This document shows positions 11,589 to 23,099 of a stretch of 64,000 bases of DNA, piece after piece. The stretch lies in the NCBI RefSeq assembly GCF_038502225.1, contig NC_091357.1, forward strand, positions 4,404,630 to 4,468,629, given 5' to 3'. This DNA is from Cherax quadricarinatus. Lineage: Eukaryota; Arthropoda; Malacostraca; Decapoda; Parastacidae. The notes under the pieces are model-generated. The model saw nothing but the letters and a program-made list of their open reading frames with translations, was not told where the DNA came from and did no database searches. Made by a program: the position numbers and the translations under genes. Every line of letters begins with the position of its first letter. The stretch's first letter is position 1.

Positions 11589-11846
11589 CTAACTCTCAGT
11601 CTCTGCACTATTCTTCTCTTTCTCAGTTGCTACCTTTCTCGTGTTCGCCATCCCTTTCCTTTTGATCTGTCGCTTCCTGACGGAGGCTTCATCGGGAAGG
11701 TTCCTGTAGATTTCTAACCCTCTTTGTCTCCCTTGAAAAACAGCCGAGCGTTTTTTATTTATCATACTCAGAATCTGTTTTATACTTGAGAGTTGTCCAA
11801 CGTTGTCAAGAAATTCTCCTCGTTGACCTGCTGGGTCTGCGGCCAC
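11589..11846 (-). other. short coding-like frame, unknown
   Basis: An open minus-strand stretch with a basic, heptad-poor peptide (YRNLPDEASVRKRQIKRKG). It may be a fragment of a LINE or Penelope-like protein, but I do not recognise a domain. It lies between two family I hairpins. Confidence 0.25.
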
Positions 11847-12079
11847 ATTTTGCAGGGTAGTCAGGTGATGCTGCAGTCATGTGTTGATGATCCACTCCTT
11901 CACTGCGTGGAGGCAAGCCATCTCACAAATGGGAAAGACCATTTGTTACATGGGCGGTGAAGCAGTCCCAAGAGTTGCTCCTCTTCCCTCTTGAGGTGAT
12001 GGGAGTATCTCAGGAGGACCGTCCTCCAAGCTGGGAGTCGAGATTTCGGGAACTCCTTAAGGTGGGTTCTGACAAATGG

Positions 12080-12145
12080 ATTGGTAAGACACAGTCAGAA
12101 CGTTTCGTCTGCTCTGCAGACTTCTTCAGTCGAATACAGATGCTT
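12080..12145 (-). repeat. hairpin repeat family I, second copy
   Basis: Minus strand reads CTGAAGA, A, GTCTGC, AGA, GCAGAC, GAAACG across 12101-12129: a perfect six-pair stem II between the two conserved boxes. Confidence 0.7.
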
Positions 12146-12657
12146 CAAAAACTGTAAACAAGCGACGCAGTGAACTATAAATGGCATGATAGAGCCCTTC
12201 ATCAGATAGATCTAAATAATCCTGTGATTGTTTTTCCCTCAGTCATGTCTCTCAAAAGTTACATGTGCACAGCATAAATACTGAAATTACTGTTGAAAAT
12301 TTTTTTTTACATCACACAGTCTGAAGAATGAAGCAGACAGGTTCATTAGAGAAGTGAAACTGCCTTGTTTACCTCCTAAATAGTGACCAGTTGAAAATAT
12401 AATGCAGAGACGTTTTTCGAACACTGGAAATAGATGACCAATGAGAACTAGAGAAACTCAAATAAAATCCGTTTCACGACGACCAACACAGTGCACATAC
12501 ACCCGGGGGAAGGGGGAGGGGGGTATATGGTGATATAGCAACATGCCCTGTATCTTCCGCTAAGGGTGGCCATCCTCCCCCCCCCACACACACACAAAAA
12601 AAACGTTCAAAATTAAGTAGCTGTCTTGTCAGATGTATGCAGACATCACAGTTTGAC
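12146..12657. other. unassigned sequence
   Basis: AT-rich, with a polyT at 12301 and G-rich and C-rich runs at 12510-12595. No coding or named repeat signal. Confidence 0.35.
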
Positions 12658-13125
12658 TCTCCGAACCACAACATCCCCACCCATCCTTCAGAGTGCAAGC
12701 ACTGTACTTCCCACCTCCAGAACCACAACATAGCCACCCATCCTTCAGAGTGCAAGCACTGTACTTCCCACCTCCAGAACCACAACATAGCCACCCATCC
12801 TTCAGAGTGCAGGCACTGTACTTCCCACCTCCAGAACCACAACATAGCCACCCATCCTTCAGAGTGCAGGTACTGTACTTCCCACCTCCAGAACCACAAC
12901 ATAGCCACCCATCCTTCAGAGTGCAGGTACTGTACTTCCCACCTCCAGAACCACAACATAGCCACCCATCCTTCAGAGTGCAGGTACTGTACTTCCCACC
13001 TCCAGAACCACAACATAACCACCCATCCTTCAGAGTGCAGGCACTGTACTTCCCACCTCCAGAGTCACAACATCCCCACCCATCCTTCAGAGTGCAGGTA
13101 CTGTACTTAACACCTCCACGACTCA
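12658..13125. repeat. 57-bp minisatellite, about 8 copies
   Basis: Unit of 57 bases containing ACTGTACTTCCCACCTCCAG and CACCCATCCTTCAGAGTGC. Because 57 is 19 codons and few stops occur, several frames stay open across the array; these are not genes. A G/A variant (GCAAG versus GCAGG) changes along the array. Confidence 0.95.
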
Positions 13126-13231
13126 GGTCTGACCAGTTAAGCTAACCTGTCTTCCTGGTCTAGGATTGGGCCGTGGGAGCGGTGACCCCCGGATTACCCA
13201 TATATATAATTCACCCCTGGAAAGGCGTCTT

Positions 13232-13335
13232 TCCTGGTAATCACTGCACTAGTTACTCCGTCATCACTGCCCTGGTAATCACTGCACTAGTTACTCCGTC
13301 ATCACTGCCCTGGTAATCACTCCACTAGTTACTTC
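13232..13335. repeat. 38-bp tandem repeat, about 2.7 copies
   Basis: Unit CTGGTAATCACTGCACTAG plus TTACTCCGTCATCACTGCC, with one C for G change in the last copy. Confidence 0.9.
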
Positions 13336-13809
13336 CAGCCATGCATTCATATGAAGTCATTACTGTCGCCCGACCTCTCATTATACCATCATGTTAATGT
13401 ATGCAATCGGTCTGCAGGACCACAACACCTGCAACACACAGACCCAAGTCTCACTCCACTCAGGCTCCAGGCGGGGACAGAGGCGAGGGTGGGTGGGAGT
13501 GGGCGAGTGTGGGGTGAGGTTGGAATACAAGCATCAACATAGCTAGCAGGTGAGACAAGGATGAGCTAAGATGTGAGACGAGCTGGCTGGCTATACAAGG
13601 GTTTATGTCCATTAACGCTCCTCTCATACCTAGGAATTAACTCATCAAATTCTTGTATATATATTTTTTTTTTACTTCCCTCTTTTCCTCTGGTCGCCCT
13701 CTGGCGGTAGCAAGTGGTTGGTCAGTTTCTTCTTTTGCGTCTCCGTGTGTAAATATCTCCATGTTAAAACAAATGTATGAAAATGGTAATTTAGTGGGTG
13801 TATTAGGCA

Positions 13810-14205
13810 ATATCTTTGAACATCTCATTCTCCATCTTGAGCAGAATATGTGGGGATGTCGACGCTTTAAGTAGCAAATTGGAAAACCCCCCAAAACACT
13901 TGGATTTCTGTACCTACAATAAAGAGAGAGAGAGATACCTGATATATACATGGAAGATGCTTGAGGGGTTTGTCTCTAACTTGCACACTGCTGTATCTTG
14001 CTCGAGTGAAAGATATAGGAGAAAGTGTGAAATAAACCCAGTTAAAATCAGGGGGACTATGGGTACAATTAGAGAACACTGTGTCAACATGCGTGACCCA
14101 GGACTCTTCAGCATACTACCCGTAGATATTAGAAATATTGCCAGAGCGAAGACAGAAGTTTTGAAGAAGGTGCACAGCGTTTTTCTACAAGTGTTGGGTT
14201 AGCCT
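13810..14205 (+). pseudogene. L2-like LINE ORF2 C-terminus
   Basis: An open stretch at 13816-14202 includes RERYLIYTWKMLEGFVSN and, further on, a FSILPVDIRN block then RAKTEVLKKV, the usual end of L2/CR1-type reverse transcriptases. It stops at TAG 14200-14202. The upstream RT is missing. AGAGAGAG at 13922 sits inside the coding frame. Confidence 0.65.
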
Positions 14206-14690
14206 GACGTCGTATGAGAGGGAGGGGGGGGGGGGGATTCAGCCAGTACATTGCTCCGGGGCGCGGACCTCAACGATGAAGATTTTGCAGCAGAAATGCA
14301 ACATTTACCATTAGTACCTAAAGCAGATCTTGGAAAACTAGAATTGCTAAACAGACTACAAACTTAGTGAGAGATTTCCAAATGTTTGTGTTTGAGAATA
14401 TTCCAGCTACAGTAATGTCAGCAGAAAGTTTACCCGTGGTAACTTGTCCCAAGGGGCCCAAAGCAGTCTTTTTTTCATCTTTCAAAATTTCTCTTGGAGG
14501 CCCTGGAGCCAGATTGTGATGGCTGTGGTCCTACTGACCGGTAGCACAAACAACTTAATTGACTAGGCGGGCAACGGAAAAATCTTGTCTAAGACCAGGC
14601 TGCAAGGGGTATGGAGCAGGAAAATTCCCGCAGACATGTTTGAAGGACAAACTGCTTTGACGATGCACAGTGACAAGTTGTCTTCACAAG
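14206..14690. other. unassigned sequence with polyG run
   Basis: A G-rich run at 14221-14237 is followed by mixed sequence without recognised features. Confidence 0.35.
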
Positions 14691-14697
14691 AAGGATT

Positions 14698-14785
14698 AGA
14701 TTTTAGATTTTGTCGTCGAAGTTCCTAGTTTATTTTGTACCCCATATCCACCCTGCGGATGGTCGCGCAGAAACATGTGTATACA
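14698..14785 (+). mobile_element. LINE 3'-tail fragment
   Basis: Contains GATTTTGTCGTCGAAGTTCC and CCCCATATCCACCCTG, the tail shared with the I/Jockey LINE ends at 32108-32345 and 43939-44400. Confidence 0.55.
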
Positions 14786-14917
14786 AGACGGAATAGTGAA
14801 AATCATGAAAAGTTGTTAAATATTGAAAAAGCGAGTGGACATCAACGCCTATGAAAGATTGACACAACGTAGACCTTGGTTACTGTAGAAATGAAGCAGA
14901 AGCCAGTAGCAAGAAAC

Positions 14918-14921
<4 letters not shown>

Positions 14922-14988
<67 letters not shown>
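14922..14988. repeat. (GA)n microsatellite
   Basis: About 32 GA units followed by four GACC units. Confidence 0.95.
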
Positions 14989-14991
<3 letters not shown>

Positions 14992-15030
14992 CGACCGACC
15001 GAACATGTGGAACATAGGCAGCGTGTACAA

Positions 15031-15199
15031 TTATTATTATTATTATTATTATTATATTCAAGGGGGAAGCGCTAAACCCGGAGGATTATACAGCGCCTGG
15101 GGGGGGATGTGGAAGGCATTCAGGCTTAATTCGGGGAACTGGAGCACAGATCCAATTCCCTAAATCAAGAGCCCCTCACCAACATCAAGGAACCTTCCT
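15031..15199 (-). mobile_element. SINE-alpha copy 2
   Basis: Minus orientation with an ATT-rich tail at its left end. Flanked by a 25-base direct repeat with one mismatch (…GGCAGCGTGTACAA) at 15006-15030 and 15200-15224. Confidence 0.85.
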
Positions 15200-15224
15200 T
15201 GTGGAACCTAGGCAGCGTGTACAA

Positions 15225-15805
15225 GTCTTCAAGAAAGGATACAAAGAGATGAAGTTGTAAAGCACATACTAGCATCCCTACATACATAACATGTTAGGTC
15301 ATCTGTTAACGGTTCCGGTGATCATCGTCCCCACAGTTCGGTCTCAGATCAGATATTACAGAAAACTAAATGTTACAGGAAGAGGAACTGTTAAGAAAAC
15401 AGTAAAATATAGCCAAGGTTTTTTTTAAATGTAAAATGGAGTTTGAAAGATTTACCTGCCATCTTGTATGCACATGAGACGAAGACAAGATAAAACTAGT
15501 GGAACTACTGGAGGGTAAATAATTTGTTAGGAGCGTTGCCTCAGGCTGGACTGGTAATGTAGAAGAGACCTGGAAATTGGTTGAAAGATTGCTAGCTCTT
15601 CTTACAGAGATTACGCAGGATAGACGTGATAGCACACTGCATGTTTCGCAACTGCTAGAAGACTGTTTATATGGTACCTTACCGGAGACCCGGAGACACA
15701 CTAGAGATACAGGTGCTCCAGTACATAAGAGTACCTGGAAGACAGAAGACAGTCAGAGGTCGATGATATATCAAGATGTTAATGAAATTTTATCAGTCAG
15801 CTTTG
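15225..15805. other. unassigned sequence
   Basis: A short plus-strand frame (15577-15867) is open, but I cannot assign it to a family. It runs into an L2 tail fragment at 15810. Confidence 0.3.
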
Positions 15806-15809
15806 ACCT

Positions 15810-15900
15810 GGTCAAAGATTGGGTCGCTGGGGCGTTGACCCCCGGTTCACGAGTAGACTCCGGGTAGGTAGGTAGTCCTCCCATTACGAGGATCGTCACA
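15810..15900 (+). mobile_element. L2-like LINE 3'-end fragment
   Basis: Contains GATTGGGTCGCTGGGGCGTTGACCCCCGG-like sequence (split here by length limits: GGGTCGCTGGGGCG, then TTGACCCCCGG), the tail also found at 16470-16500 and 63230-63260. Confidence 0.55.
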
Positions 15901-16194
15901 CGGCATCATCTCAGAGCTAGCCTCCTTGCTATCAGCTTGAGCAGTAAGCTGTTGGTGCTCGCAGCATGCAGCTCTACAAAAGCACCACTGCTCAACTGAC
16001 CAGAAAATTGTCAGCTACACTAGCGAAGACAGTTACCATTTCATTACATATGTTTAGTGCTTTTTCCAATCGGACCAACACAAGACGAAACGTATAGTTG
16101 TTGTAGAATTCTGTTTGAGGACCTTCACTTCTACACGATATACAGCCCTGAATACATAGAAAAAAATGAGTTAAATGAAAGAAGTACAAACAAC

Positions 16195-16530
16195 GTTCTC
16201 TGGAGATCAATACTTCTCTAACAAAAGGCTGGGGCGCCACGAGTACACTGAGAGACAACACAAGTGTCAGGGACCCAAGACTGTTCAACTGCCTCCCAGC
16301 ATACATAAGGGGGATTACCAATAGACCCCTGGCTGTCTTCAAGAAGGCGCTGGACAGGTACCTAAAGTCAGTACCTGATCAGCCGGGCTGTGGTTCGTAC
16401 GTCAATTTGCGTGTGGCCAGTAACAGCCTGGTTCATCAGACCCTGATCCACCACTAGGCCTGGTCTCAGACCGGGTCACGGGGGCGCTGACCCCCGAAAC
16501 CCTCGCCAGGTATAATACAGGTATAGCACT
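16195..16530 (+). pseudogene. L2-like LINE C-terminus and 3' tail
   Basis: The frame reads VRDPRLFNCLP, GGITNRPLAVFKKALDRYLK and VPDQPGCGSYVNLRVASNSL, then an in-frame tail ending ACCCCCGAAACCC. This is the usual end of L2-like ORF2. Related tails occur at 19235 (+), 47670-48110 (-), 59530-59660 (-) and 63168-63295 (+). Confidence 0.75.
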
Positions 16531-17085
16531 CCCTTGCTTGACAAATCCCAATAAAGATTTAGTACCCTCCGTAGCAGTAAGGTGGATAATAGCACTTCCA
16601 GTACCTTCCCTTAAGTGTAATTTAGACTTACCACTATCACCGGTACCAGCATTAGACTTAACTAACAAGACATTCACATACCTTGTTGAAATCAAAGATA
16701 ATGTTTGTCTACCAGGTGGAGAGTGCTAGTTAGCATATATGGGAGTGACAAGTAGACACAATGGCCATAAAACACCTGTCAATGACCATAAAACACCTGT
16801 GCTGATAATACTAATAATACCTATATATGAAAATGATTTTATATCTTCTCAATACAGGAATATTCACGACCACTTGATGAAGTAGAATAATGCTAAACTA
16901 TCCTCAAGGAAGAGGATTTACATGTCGGCTCTCTGAACCAATTATGTACAGGATTTACATGAACACCGTCGATAATCTTCAGACATCTATCTTGCCACTT
17001 CAGTTGTACATAACATGGGAGGAGCTTCAGTATCTCCAGAGTTTGGGGTAAATTGATTTTAGTCTGTCAGGACACGGCTGTCAGG
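16531..17085. other. unassigned sequence
   Basis: A short direct duplication (CCATAAAACACCTGT) occurs at 16763-16801. No other feature is recognised. Confidence 0.35.
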
Positions 17086-17280
17086 TGACTTCAGCCATTT
17101 TGTTGTTGACCTCGCCTACACTACAACTGACAGCCACACTGCTTTGTATTTCCCTGCTTTTCTGTCTGCATGGAAGTGATAAAAAACATGGGCGAAACGT
17201 TTCCACAATAGTTACCTATCCACCCTCTCCCGCGGTGCACAATAAACTAGCCACTTCGGTGGCAAAATAATCAGATCTCC
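17086..17280. repeat. hairpin-core and LINE-tail fragments
   Basis: GGGCGAAACGTTTCCACAAT at 17190 is a hairpin core fragment. It is followed by a minus-strand LINE tail (CACAATAAACTAGCCACTTC then GGTGGCAAAATAATC). Confidence 0.5.
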
Positions 17281-17684
17281 CGCTTCACCCTACTTCTGTC
17301 TTCACCCATCAGCCGTCCATCCCCATGCTGCCTTCCTCAACTCCCCATCAGTCCCTTTATTGTAATCAAAGGCTGGAAGTAATATGTTGGAAGGGTAGGG
17401 AGGAGTCGCAGATTGATGAGGCAGTAATTAAGATTCATGAGAGGAGTGACGGAGACGCTGGTATGATCACAGCATAAGGTTCCCCAGGGGTAATCTGCCA
17501 TGGATATCAGGTTCCCCTGGGAGCTACTACCCAGGGAGGGAGCCAGGGCCAGAGATTGCCTCAACTACTAGTGCCCAGGGGAGTTACTAACCAGGGACAG
17601 TTCGAGGGGGAGAGGAGGATTGCCTCTGTCACTTGTGATTAATATGTAAACTGCGAGAGTTGATGTACCAGTAAGTTACATCAC
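17281..17684. other. unassigned sequence
   Basis: Mixed composition. CCAGGG and TTCCCCTGGGAG blocks recur at 17485-17590, but no element is identified. Confidence 0.3.
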
Positions 17685-17800
17685 AACATGTTAGAAAATT
17701 TTTCGGTCCTTGGACCTTGATTAAGGTCCCAGGACCGAAACTTTTTCATATAAATATGTCAAAGTTTTGCTCACGTGTCCTTTTAAACCAGTTTGTCACA
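17685..17800. repeat. hairpin repeat family D
   Basis: Box TTGATTA, A, stem GGTCC..GGACC, then GAAACT (one base off the usual GAAACG) at 17719-17752. Left arm TTTTTCGGTCC pairs with it. The outer tail ATATAAATATGTCA matches the palindrome at 59368. Confidence 0.65.
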
Positions 17801-17934
17801 GTGTTGCTATTGATTCAGCACCACTCGTTCTTGGTTACAGTATAATACACTGCTCGTGGAGGCTAGTACACCAAACGGGGAGTAGAATGAAATCGCAGAG
17901 GCACCCACACCACCGTATGTCCTTGGATCAGGCT

Positions 17935-18122
17935 AAAGCACCTAGCTCTGCTGGGTGCTTGATTCTTGTAGGATTGCGTGGTCCTGTGGTTTAGAGCGTA
18001 ATGTGTGATTTTTGCTCAACATGAGGCAGTCCAAAACGACATGGGTTCGAATCCTCGGCTAGTCGCAGTGTTGTTATTGATTAAATACCACTCGTTCGTG
18101 GTTACAATAATATATATTATAC
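17935..18122 (+). mobile_element. tRNA-derived SINE
   Basis: A-box-like TGGTTTAGAGCGT at about 17988 and B-box GGGTTCGAATCCT at about 18043 have tRNA-like spacing. The body TTATTGATTAAATACCACTCG is repeated in a related fragment at 17805-17850. Termini unclear; it abuts a TIR element at 18127. Confidence 0.65.
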
Positions 18123-18126
18123 ATAT

Positions 18127-18952
<826 letters not shown>

Positions 18953-19039
<87 letters not shown>

Positions 19040-19065
19040 ATATATATTTCTATATATATATATTT

Positions 19066-19096
<31 letters not shown>

Positions 19097-19139
19097 TTTA
19101 TATATATTTTATATATATATATATATATTATATATATTA

Positions 19140-19178
<39 letters not shown>
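18953..19178. repeat. (AT)n tract with TTTTATATAT variants
   Basis: About 220 bases of AT/TA units with periodic TTTTATATATA blocks near 19036-19130. Confidence 0.95.
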
Positions 19179-19234
19179 GTGTGTCCCAAAGTTCGTAGAT
19201 TCGTTTCTCCTCCGGCCTAAAATAAATGTTTGTG

Positions 19235-19345
19235 ATCAGAGTGCCAGATCAACCAGGCTGTGATGGATATGTGAGGCAGCGGGCAAGCACCAGACGAGCC
19301 TGGCCCATGGCCGGACTCAGAGAGTAGATTAACTCTCGAAACTCT
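19235..19345 (+). mobile_element. L2-like LINE 3'-tail fragment
   Basis: Contains AGATCAACCAGGCTGTGATG and GCACCAGACGAGCCTGGCCC, a tail type of L2-like LINEs. It ends about 58 bases before the splice acceptor of the TIKI exon. Confidence 0.55.
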
Positions 19346-19403
19346 TCAAAGGTATATACTGGAACAGTATGAAGGGGTTGTAAGGTTGTGTTTGTGGTTG
19401 CAG

Positions 19404-19600
19404 GTAACTGGGAGAGGAAGCGACCAGTATGGGTGATGCTGATGGTCAACTCCTTGACGGAGAGTGACATCAGGAGCCGCGGAGTGCCAGTACTCGACCT
19501 CTACCTGGCCCAGGAGGCTGAGAGACTCACCAAGCGTACTGGTGCAGTGGAGCGAGTCGAGGAGCAGTGTGTTCCACTCAATGGTCTTAACTTTTCTCAG
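19404..19600 (+). CDS. TRABD2/TIKI: internal exon of TIKI/TRABD2-type metalloprotease
   Basis: TIKI proteins are membrane-anchored metalloproteases that clip the N-terminus of Wnt ligands and so inhibit Wnt signalling. This 197-base exon has an acceptor (TTTGTGGTTGCAG ending at 19403) and a donor (CAG then GTGAGT at 19601). It enters in phase 1 and leaves in phase 0. The peptide contains [31 protein letters not shown] and [18 protein letters not shown], blocks I recognise from the middle of TIKI proteins, including a conserved Cys. It is GC-rich and stop-free, unlike the surrounding DNA. I did not find the neighbouring exons in this window, so flanking introns must be long. An L2 tail lies 58 bases upstream and a GT-rich array starts about 85 bases downstream. 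Family call from memory of the conserved blocks; orthology unproven. Confidence 0.87.
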
Positions 19601-19657
19601 GTGAGTGTGTTAACTTCTCTCAGGTGAGTGTGTTAAGTTTTTTCAGGTGAGTAAGAT
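19586..19657 (+). repeat. triplicated exon-intron junction, 23-bp unit
   Basis: The junction TTAACTTTTCTCAG/GTGAGTGTG is followed by two more copies, placing CAG/GTGAGT at 19601, 19624 and 19647. Donors 2 and 3 would add 23 or 46 bases and shift frame. The in-frame stop after donor 1 is at 19625. Confidence 0.85.
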
Positions 19658-19683
19658 TAGGGTTTGTGTATTTATGCATTAGT

Positions 19684-19755
19684 GTGTTTGCGCACCTCCA
19701 TGATCGGTGTGTGTGCACCTCCATGATCGGTGTGTGTGTGTGCACCTCCATGATC

Positions 19756-19812
<57 letters not shown>

Positions 19813-19851
19813 ACCTCCATGATCGGTGTGTGTGTGTGCACCTCCATGATC

Positions 19852-19898
<47 letters not shown>

Positions 19899-20040
19899 AC
19901 CTCCATGATCGGTGTGTGTGTGTGTGCACCTCTATGATCTGTGTGTGTACCTCCATGATCTGTGTGTGTGTGTGTGTGTGTGCGCGTGTGCGCACCTCCA
20001 AGCTCGGTGTGTGGGCACCTCCAAGAGGTGCGCGCGCACC
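19684..20040. repeat. GT-rich composite satellite
   Basis: (GT)n tracts alternate with the block GCACCTCCATGATCGGTGTG, about nine times, the last copies degraded (AGCTCGG, AAGAGG). Open frames through it are low-complexity VCVC or HTHT and not genes. Confidence 0.9.
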
Positions 20041-20205
20041 TCTCCATGGAGCTGAACTCTTCTTCAGGCTGAGGGACTGACCGCCAAGGTTGGACTGATT
20101 ACATCATCTTTATTTCATTTCTACTGCTGTCTCTGCATTTGACCGAAGAAGCGAAACATTTCATTAATAAAGATACCCAACTGTTTCACATGTGTCTAAG
20201 CTTCA
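20040..20205 (+). repeat. hairpin repeat family B, single arm
   Basis: Contains TCAGGCTGAGGGACTGA, a degenerate box GACCGAAGAAGCGAAACATT with stem II deleted, and the tail AATAAAGATACCCAACTGTT. Confidence 0.6.
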
Positions 20206-20278
20206 AGATAGCCAGGGAAGGTGCTAGTAATTCTATACCGAGGGGAACTTAAGCTTCAAGGTAGCCAGGGAACATAAC
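20206..20278. repeat. left flank copy of a duplicated segment
   Basis: CTTAAGCTTCAAGGTAGCCA and GCTAGTAATTCTATACCGAG also occur at 22074-22200 on the other side of the retroelement fragment, with order partly changed. Confidence 0.7.
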
Positions 20279-21360
20279 GAACCGTGGGAAAGAGTTGCGC
20301 TAGATCTGTTAACTAATTTCCAATGTTCCCTCCAGGGAGATCATTTCACCAGATACTATTTCCTGTTGCAAAGAAGACTGCCGAGACGGTAGCTAAAGCG
20401 TTTAAAGAACGCATTATCTGCAGGCATACCACCTTTAGTCCCTAGTAACAGATAATGGAGGTGAATTCTGTAATGATATTCTTGAAAATTTGTGTACCTT
20501 GTACAAGATCTCTAAATCCACCATTGTTCCTCATCATCCTGCCAGCAATGGGTTAGCGGAACGAACCAATAAGAAAGTACTTGATGTCTTGAGAGCCACT
20601 TTCAATCCCAACAGTGAAACCTGGGATGAAGTTATACCCGATGTGCAGTGTGCTATGAATTCTGCTTACAATGGTTCTATAGGTGACACTCCACATTATG
20701 CATTGTACGGTGTAGATAAACGTTTGCCTTATGAGTTATATTCTAACCCAAAACCAAATTACAACCCTGATGATTCCATAGCAACTCGTACCAGCTTAGC
20801 TCAGTGTCTTCTGAAGAATCCGTGAAACACTTCATAAATCAACAGCAGAATTTACAAGAGTCGCTAACACTCGAGCAAAGCCGTCCAAAATTACAGTAGG
20901 CTAGAGTTATGCTGACTAACTTTAACAAAACGTCTGCAATCCCTAAGCTTGATCAAAAGTTTGTTGGTCCTTATCGAGTAGTTGAGCATATCAGTGGCAA
21001 TAAGTATAAGGTTAGAGAAATTAGTACTAGTCAGTATAAAGAATCGCATTTAGATCATAAGTTAATATGTGATGAGAATGATGTTCCAACCCAGACTTAT
21101 GTAACAGCCTCTGACAATCCTCCTGACTCTGTACCCTCTACCTCTAATACTCAGACGATCAACCTGAATGTCGTTATTCCCTACGTACACGACAGGTATT
21201 GAGAAATCCTCAAGTATCATTTGTAACTACCAATTCAGAGCTGCCTCAAATACAACACGAGTTAAACAGTGCAACAGAGTTTGATTCTTCCAGAGATGAC
21301 ACCCATTCTGCATGTCAATTTCACCCTAGCAGAGTTTGGGTTAAATGTAAGTAACCTGTA
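20279..21360 (+). pseudogene. Ty3/gypsy-like integrase remnant
   Basis: Fragments of an LTR-retrotransposon integrase in order: PWERVALDLLTNF (first catalytic Asp region) near 20282, TDNGGEF (second Asp) near 20450, then an open stretch 20490-20825 with VPHHPASNGLAERTNKKVLD (the Glu region). After a stop and frame change, 20909-21202 gives KLDQKFVGPYRVVEH and YKVREISTSQYKES, the C-terminal DNA-binding part of gypsy integrases. Stops near 20380-20450 and 20823 disable it. Gag, protease and RT are absent. Bel/Pao origin is a less likely alternative. Confidence 0.75.
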
Positions 21361-22075
21361 TAGAAGAATTTCTACTGTCTGCTACAACATCAACTTATTA
21401 ATATTCAAGAATTTTTTTTGTGTTCACGTTCTCTCCAAATTCTGAGATTTAGCAGTCTAGATTTGATTGCACCAAGTCTGCCTTTTCTGTTAAACACTTC
21501 TTTCTTTGTACATATCCTTCCTCAGAATCCGTAGATCACATGAATAAAGATCGATCGATCAACTTTTTTTTATCACTTCTATTGTGTAATCCCAATGTTG
21601 TCTCATTCTGTGAGTTGCGCTATATCATACCTTGTAATGCATTACAGTAAGTTTCATTACAGTAAGTTATGTTCGCTTCCATTCCGATATTCTCCTTATG
21701 TATGTTGTAATGTTCAATTGTGTACTTTGACGTTGTGTAGAATCAGCCCAAGCCGTAAGCCTGTCATCTCTAATTTGTATTAGCTGTATGTCGGGATGAT
21801 ATACATTAGCGTCGCCGAGCTCTCAGTAGTACCAGTACCAGTAGTATGACTACCAACCGTCTGTGTGAATCACTTGTTATTCACTGTTACAGCTGACCCT
21901 AGCATGTTTTGAATGCCGCTCACCCTCTAGAATCATCTGGCGAGTCGGTCGAAGGATAGGGAGCGGAGACGCAGGTCAGGCTGGCGCTTCCCATACATTC
22001 CGTTTTAATATACTTCATTATTGACTAAGTGAGTGTCGTTACCCAATCCACGTTACGGGACCCACAGGACATACC
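21361..22075 (+). mobile_element. possible 3' LTR of the gypsy-like remnant
   Basis: This non-coding stretch follows the integrase and ends in ACGTTACGGGACCCACAGGACA before the duplicated flank begins (split: ACGTTACGGGACC, CACAGGACA). TG..CA-like ends and promoter-like AT-rich parts fit an LTR. With no second LTR in view this stays tentative. Confidence 0.4.
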
Positions 22076-22200
22076 GAGGAGAACTTAAGCTTCAAGGTAG
22101 CCAGGGAACATAACATGAAGAAGGAACACTGCAGCAGGCCTACCGATCCATGCGAGCAGGCTAGTAATTCTATACCGAGGGGAACTTATGGGTGGCTAGC
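22076..22200. repeat. right flank copy of the duplicated segment
   Basis: Repeats the left-flank blocks, with an inserted GAACACTGCAGCAGGCCTAC block typical of CR1 3' ends between them. Confidence 0.65.
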
Positions 22201-23099
22201 TTGTTGGGGGGGAGGGTAGATTTACAGGTAAAAACCTCTGGAGTAAACATCGGGGGTGAAGGGGCGCTTATTATTTGGTACTGGGCAATAATTAGGTTTA
22301 TCACCAATGACCTTTTGAAAAATATTTCATTAGAAATTAATAAAAGTTGTGTTTCTTAATATGGATCATTAATAAGAACAATGTTTTCTAAAGATCTGTT
22401 TATTCACGCTTCTCTAAGAGAAAACTGTTGTCTGCATCAAAGAATAAGAATAATCATTATATGAAATTGCATCAGTATGTAAGCCATCAAAAATAAAATA
22501 TATTAACACATGATATATTCACCTAATCTCAGCTGCGAGGCTCAGAGTGACTAGCAAGTTGTAGCATTGAAATTATTCTGTTATGATTGGAAATAAAAGT
22601 ATCATTGATGCCTTCAGTGTTCAGACTTTGATTTTTTTTTTTTCGATTTTATAGATGTAAGTGTAATATTACTCGTCCTGCTGTTACCCTTGCTGTCCCT
22701 TAAATAAGTTTTTGTCAGTCGCAGGCAGTAAAAACTACGTGCACATGTTGCAAAGTCACACTGATCTTCGAACAAAACAAATTCAAATGAAAGAGTGTGA
22801 TCCTGTTGCTCTTTCCTCATAAGACATAAGACGTCGCACTTGATGAAACTCTAACACTTGAATTTACCTCTCTGATACCACAGCTAAGTGCCACCTCCAA
22901 AATTCAAGATTCCTGTAGGAATGAAGCGTCTCAGTGAGGTCGGTGGTCAGGAGTGGTCACATTACCTGTCTATAGCTGTTATTAGGGAGTCAGTGTTACC
23001 ATGGCTTGCTCTTGTAGCGTTTTAAAATAGGAGTTCAGGGTCTTAGAGGAGGAGGTGGTTCTACTTCTCAAGGAGGAAAATAAATTGAAAAAAAAAATC
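22201..23099. other. unassigned AT-rich sequence
   Basis: No coding or repeat feature recognised. A polyT at 22630-22645 is the only notable run. Confidence 0.4.

Noticed and set aside
12474..13145. Repeat protein of 19-residue units
   Set aside because: Open on both strands over a 57-bp minisatellite; no start context, no unique flanking domain.
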